From Lampris incognitus (Eukaryota > Chordata > Actinopteri > Lampriformes > Lampridae), in contig NC_079219.1 of assembly GCF_029633865.1 (NCBI RefSeq), positions 10,257,306-10,321,305 of the forward strand: a stretch of 64,000 bases of DNA, written 5' to 3'. The translations under genes and the position numbers were made by a program. The notes under the pieces are model-generated. The model was given only the letters and a program-made list of their open reading frames with translations, was not told the origin of the DNA and searched no databases. Positions 60,302 through 64,000 of this stretch are shown here, one piece after another. Numbering within the stretch: position 1 is the first letter of the stretch; every line of letters begins with the position of its first letter.

Positions 60302-63300
60302 CTTCTCTAGATCTGCATATCAACGGGCAGTGCGGCGGATTCTTGCCAAGGATTTTGGTGGTCATGGGAACGGGGACAATAGAGGAGCAGGGGGCCCGGT
60401 CCCTCCACAGAAGTCACAAAGAACTTTAGGAGGGAAAAGTATGCAGGGGAAAAAAAAGATTAGATAAAAAACAGACCACCAACTATGTCCCTCTCTCTCT
60501 CTCCCTTTCTCCCTCTCTCTCGTTCGCCCTCTCTCCTGTTAGAAGGAAACCAGGATTTTCTCTCTGCCTTTCTGCTCTGTTAAAAGGAGTCTGGACTGAC
60601 TGTTTTTCACCTATACTGGACCAACTGTGGCTATGATACGGAAGAAATACCGAGCTGTCTGTCCTGTGGTACTGGTAGTCTGTTAGAGGTCCCGTTGTCT
60701 TTGTTCCATCTGTTTTAGTGTTGCGGTACTACGTCCATCAGATTACCTCCTATACTTTGAATAGAATGTAAATTGATGTTATTTTATATTGGGTGAAAAT
60801 GTGACACCTCCCTCTTAACAGCAATGAAAGTAGGACTAAATGGTCATTTGATAGTTATGGCAGTTTATTTTTTTCTGCGATGACTTCTCTTTCCTGTTCT
60901 GATATTTATTTTTTGATTTTTTTTTGTAATTACATCAAAATTATAACCAAATAAAGTTCATTGATGTGAATTTTATTAGAATTGTTACTGTCATCATTAT
61001 AATGATATTTGGTTGTATTGTGGGTTTCAGTGGTAGAGATAGTTATATTACTTAAGAAGTATTAGTATTAGACATACTGCGTGCTGCCCTCCTGGACAGG
61101 TGCATGTGCATGGCTTTCTGTGTGTGTGTGTCATTTGGAGATGGGTGACAATGTGAAAATATGTGCTGTGTGTAAGTGTAGTAAATACAAGTTATCTTTT
61201 CCTTCTAGACAGAAGAATTAGATAATCTGTAGACTTATCTCAGCATTTATGAAGGAAAGCCAGCAAGGTCACATAAAACAAACATAGCTCACTGGGATTT
61301 CTGAGTGAAAGCTGTTGTGTAAGACCCATTCTATGCTGAAATGTCCTGGCAAACCTTTAGACGGGAGACTGAACTAATCCACTCTGGCTGGCAACGTAGA
61401 GTAGAAGTAGCAACAGTACCTGCAGTAGTACTAACAGTAGTCATACCACTGTTAGTATTAATAGCAGCATTTGTAGAAGTAATACTACTAGTAGTGGGGG
61501 TCGTACTTGATGTAGCAGTACTGTAGTACTGGTCATAGTAGTATTAGCAGTAGTACTAGTAGTAGTGGGAGTCTTACCTGATGTAGCCCACCTGCGGCCG
61601 GTGGCTGAGGTGCCAGCGGTAGGAGGTCTTGTCTTTCCAGCCAACGTTTCGTGGGTCCTTCCAGAGAAGCCTCACCTCCCCTGGAGTGTCGCCTGTATGC
61701 CAAAGAGCATTTCTCAAGAACTCCCCTGGACCTGTCTGAGACTTCACCGCCTGGAGACCACCAGGGATGGATGAGTAGACACCAGAAGTGAGAAAGGAGA
61801 TGAAAAAGGTAGGTAGATAAGGAGAACAGAAAATAAAAGTGAATGAGTAAATGTTACAATGAAAGAAAGAAAGAAAAAAGTCAGCTAACTGGCTGACAGA
61901 CTAACTAGCTCATGAAATTGAAGATCTTAACCAACTAGCTAACCAGCTGACTAATGAACTAGTTATCTACCAAATGAACTAACAGACCTTCAGCTGGAGG
62001 GCAGGCTGGGCCATGGCTCTGAAGGGAATGGACTGCCAGTAGGACTGTTCAGTCTGTTTCCACATCACCACATAGAAACTGGAGGAGTCCTGGTAGCCGA
62101 AGATGAAGCCAGCATAGTCATCATCAGTCACCGTGTTGACATGGAAGGTCCCCTCAAAGTCCACACCATTAAACGCTGTGTAGCCTGGGGGGTGGGGGGG
62201 TACACAGTATTGTAACATGGTTCCCTGACATTAGCCAAGGTGTCCTTGAAAAAATCCTTACGGTCAATGGCTGGAGTCTGTGGTTGGACTGGGTAGCTCC
62301 CAGTTGGGACTGGGCAGATTAATGTGGCATGAGGCAGTGAGCATGATGGGGTTTTCAGAGGGGGAAAAAAGTTTAAAACAAATGTAACAAAAGTACCCAG
62401 AGCTCAAACCTCCTCCAAAGCTGAATTGTTTCCCCTGATTACATCCCACACCAGACTCTCTAGTTCTAATAGATTAGACGGTTGATTTTCTGGAGAAAAT
62501 TTCTGTTTAGGTCCAAAGTGCTGTCAAGGTGGTTCCACAGGTTTCAACTAGCTCTTAAAATTCTGATCACTGTCTATGATTACACTGACATTTCTAGCTT
62601 CACTTTTGCACTCCAGGGACAGAGAGCTGAGATGAGCTGCAATTCTCTGTCTCTGAGTCTTTGCACCAAATATATGTATTTCTGTCTTTTCTTTGTTCAA
62701 GTGTAAAAAGTTCTGCAACATCCATAGATTAATATAATCAATACACTGAGTTAGGGAATGTATGGGATCTAGGTCGTCAGGAGATAGGGATATGTACAGT
62801 TCTGAATCATCTGCATAATTATGGTAATTCACTTTGTGTTTCTGTATAACATGTGCAAGTGGGAGCATATGGAGCTTGAACAGCAATGGTCCAAGAATCG
62901 AACCTTGGGGTACCCCACACATTCCTCGAACACACTTTGTGTGATGAAAAGTCTCCAATAGATTAGTTTTATGAATTGAATTGTGACACCATCAATTCTC
63001 TCCACTGTAACATCATGTCATTCATTCCTATGGGGAACAAGTTAAATATCTGAAGTATCAAGACTTTCATCATCAACATCTAATCAATTGCTCCTCTGCC
63101 CGAGACCAACCTACTGATTCAATTTCATGAGAACTGTTCCTTCCATTTCTGAGATATCTTGCCTTGCTGACAGACAGACAAGTATGAGCAAACCATAGAT
63201 AGAGGTGGTAAATTCAGTGTGTGACAGTGTGTACCTACCGACTGCTAAACCAGGGTCACTGTTCATTGTCTGGACTATCTCCATACCCTGCACAGGAAAG

Positions 63301-63899
63301 AAATCACCCCGGATTTATGTTTGTATATCACAAAGACACAAACCATCTTCATGCCAAGTTATCTTCAGATTACAGACCTTTTTCACTAAGAAACATCATC
63401 TGAGATACTTGCATATACTGGAGGTGAATTAAAGTGAACGATCAGTATGTCTACATAGTGTTACACAGAGAAAAACAACTTTTCGGAAGAAATTATACTG
63501 ATTTTTATCTCATTTGTTCCATTAATTTACTGTAGTACACTTTATTACAATATTGTTGGTTAAAAACACTACAAAGAAGCTTGAATTTGCATGGAATAAG
63601 AAATCCTCTGCATATGGGACAGAAAAAGTTATCAAAACCTTGAAATTATTAAAGTTATGATCTATATTTAGCAACACCAGTTACATTTGGCCCAATTAAA
63701 AAAGGAAGTAGAAAGTTTACCCTATTTAGCACCACCCAGTTGGGGTCAATCTGGGCATCACCCTCCGGGTCAAGGATGACTGTCTGATAGGCTCTGAAGT
63801 CTGTCAGAGTGACCTCAGCACTCTCTGGACACACATCAATCAAATCCATCACAGCATCATTGTCAAAGTCATTCTCGCAGACATCGCCCACACCATTTC
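58240..63899 (-). CDS. thbs3: thrombospondin 3, last six exons (partial at window edge)
   Basis: Minus-strand exons: 63721-63899, 63239-63287, 61988-62184, 61578-61750, 59139-59278 and 58240-58301 (stop TGA). All have GT-AG borders and compatible phases, together 800 coding bases. The first encodes the end of the last calcium-binding type 3 repeat ([20 protein letters not shown]) and the start of the C-terminal lectin-like domain ([20 protein letters not shown]). The rest completes that domain ([88 protein letters not shown]) and ends [20 protein letters not shown]. Thrombospondins 3, 4 and COMP are pentameric extracellular-matrix glycoproteins. [17 protein letters not shown] and DTVPEDF fit THBS3 better than THBS4 as I recall them. 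Introns hold a MITE and a LINE piece. The 5' part lies beyond the window. Confidence 0.92.
58612..59010. mobile_element. MITE with TAATGCCCCTTTTC ends in the last thbs3 intron
   Basis: The left end TAATGCCCCTTTTCTACTAC and the right end GCAGTGGAAAAGGGGCATTA are inverted repeats, with ATGGCACCGG and ATGGTATCGA just inside. No coding capacity. This is a common fish element type. Confidence 0.8.
59279..61577. other. thbs3 intron; simple repeats only
   Basis: Holds GAGG-rich sequence at 59715-59790, (TC)n at 60215-60299 and AGT triplets at 61390-61570. A plus-strand frame after the TC tract and AG (60301-60465) is exon-like only by composition. Confidence 0.6.
62500..62990 (-). mobile_element. 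LINE reverse transcriptase fragment (Rex1/L2-like) in a thbs3 intron
   Basis: The minus-strand frame has [20 protein letters not shown], then [20 protein letters not shown] (catalytic YADD) and [20 protein letters not shown], in the same orientation as thbs3. It is 5' and 3' truncated. Confidence 0.85.
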
Positions 63900-64000
63900 C
63901 TGATGGAAGACAGAGAGGTCGTAATTCTGGATAATTCTTATGGAGAGTTTCAGAGGACAACTACAACTGAAAACACAGGCAAGCAATGCAGTTAAGGTAC

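Noticed and set aside
60144-60467. Plus-strand exon-like frame after a TC tract and AG
   Set aside because: The polypyrimidine tract is a microsatellite. The frame is antisense to thbs3, has no donor or partner exon, and matches no protein that I know.

Overview
The window reads as a teleost fish chromosome segment, probably from a spiny-rayed fish. It combines split vertebrate genes with compact exons, very long dinucleotide microsatellites, several tRNA-derived fish SINEs, Tc1-like transposons, Rex/L2/RTE-type LINE pieces, hAT-like MITEs, a Sushi-like Ty3/Gypsy fossil and an endogenous retrovirus fossil. No bacterial-style operons or CRISPR arrays are present.

Four host genes can be supported from exon-by-exon translation with consensus splice sites and compatible phases. 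(1) The 3' exons of a CMTM7-like MARVEL-domain membrane protein, minus strand, 13.4-16.0 kb. (2) A complete three-exon Siglec-15-like receptor, plus strand, 30.0-32.5 kb. (3) A three-exon minus-strand gene at 34.4-41.4 kb that joins a signal peptide, an IgGFc-binding-protein (FCGBP) N-terminal-type domain and a C-type lectin domain. (4) The last six exons of thrombospondin 3, minus strand, 58.2-63.9 kb, cut off by the right window edge. A candidate first exon of an unidentified gene lies behind an ETS/CRE motif pair at 29.2-29.5 kb. A GC-rich, possibly 5'-exon-bearing stretch lies at 54.1-55.75 kb.

Layout. 0-13 kb is mobile-element ground: a hAT MITE with an internal minisatellite, SINEs, a broken Gypsy element and three copies of a MITE with CCCAGATAGCA ends. 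13-16 kb holds cmtm7. 16-29 kb holds a 1-kb inverted-repeat MITE, a CRE-bearing GC-rich stretch, an AGT-rich satellite interrupted by a 1.1-kb miniature LTR element whose terminal repeats contain a tRNA-like sequence, a Tc1 copy, LINE ends and minisatellites. 29-41.5 kb is the gene-bearing centre, with the Siglec-like and FCGBP/lectin genes tail to tail and a retrovirus fossil in the latter's second intron. 41.5-53 kb is again mobile-element ground: SINEs, a fourth MITE copy, LINE fragments, a second Tc1 copy, and a THAP/DDE transposon nested in a LINE with a clear target duplication. 53-64 kb holds the GC-rich island, microsatellites and thbs3.

The two central genes plausibly both work in glycan or immunoglobulin recognition: a cell-surface Siglec with a charged membrane residue expected to pair with a DAP12-type adaptor, and a secreted two-domain lectin. 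This functional link is inferred from domains and adjacency only. The observations most worth a second look are the FCGBP+C-type-lectin architecture, the miniature LTR element with tRNA-like LTRs, and the nested THAP transposon.
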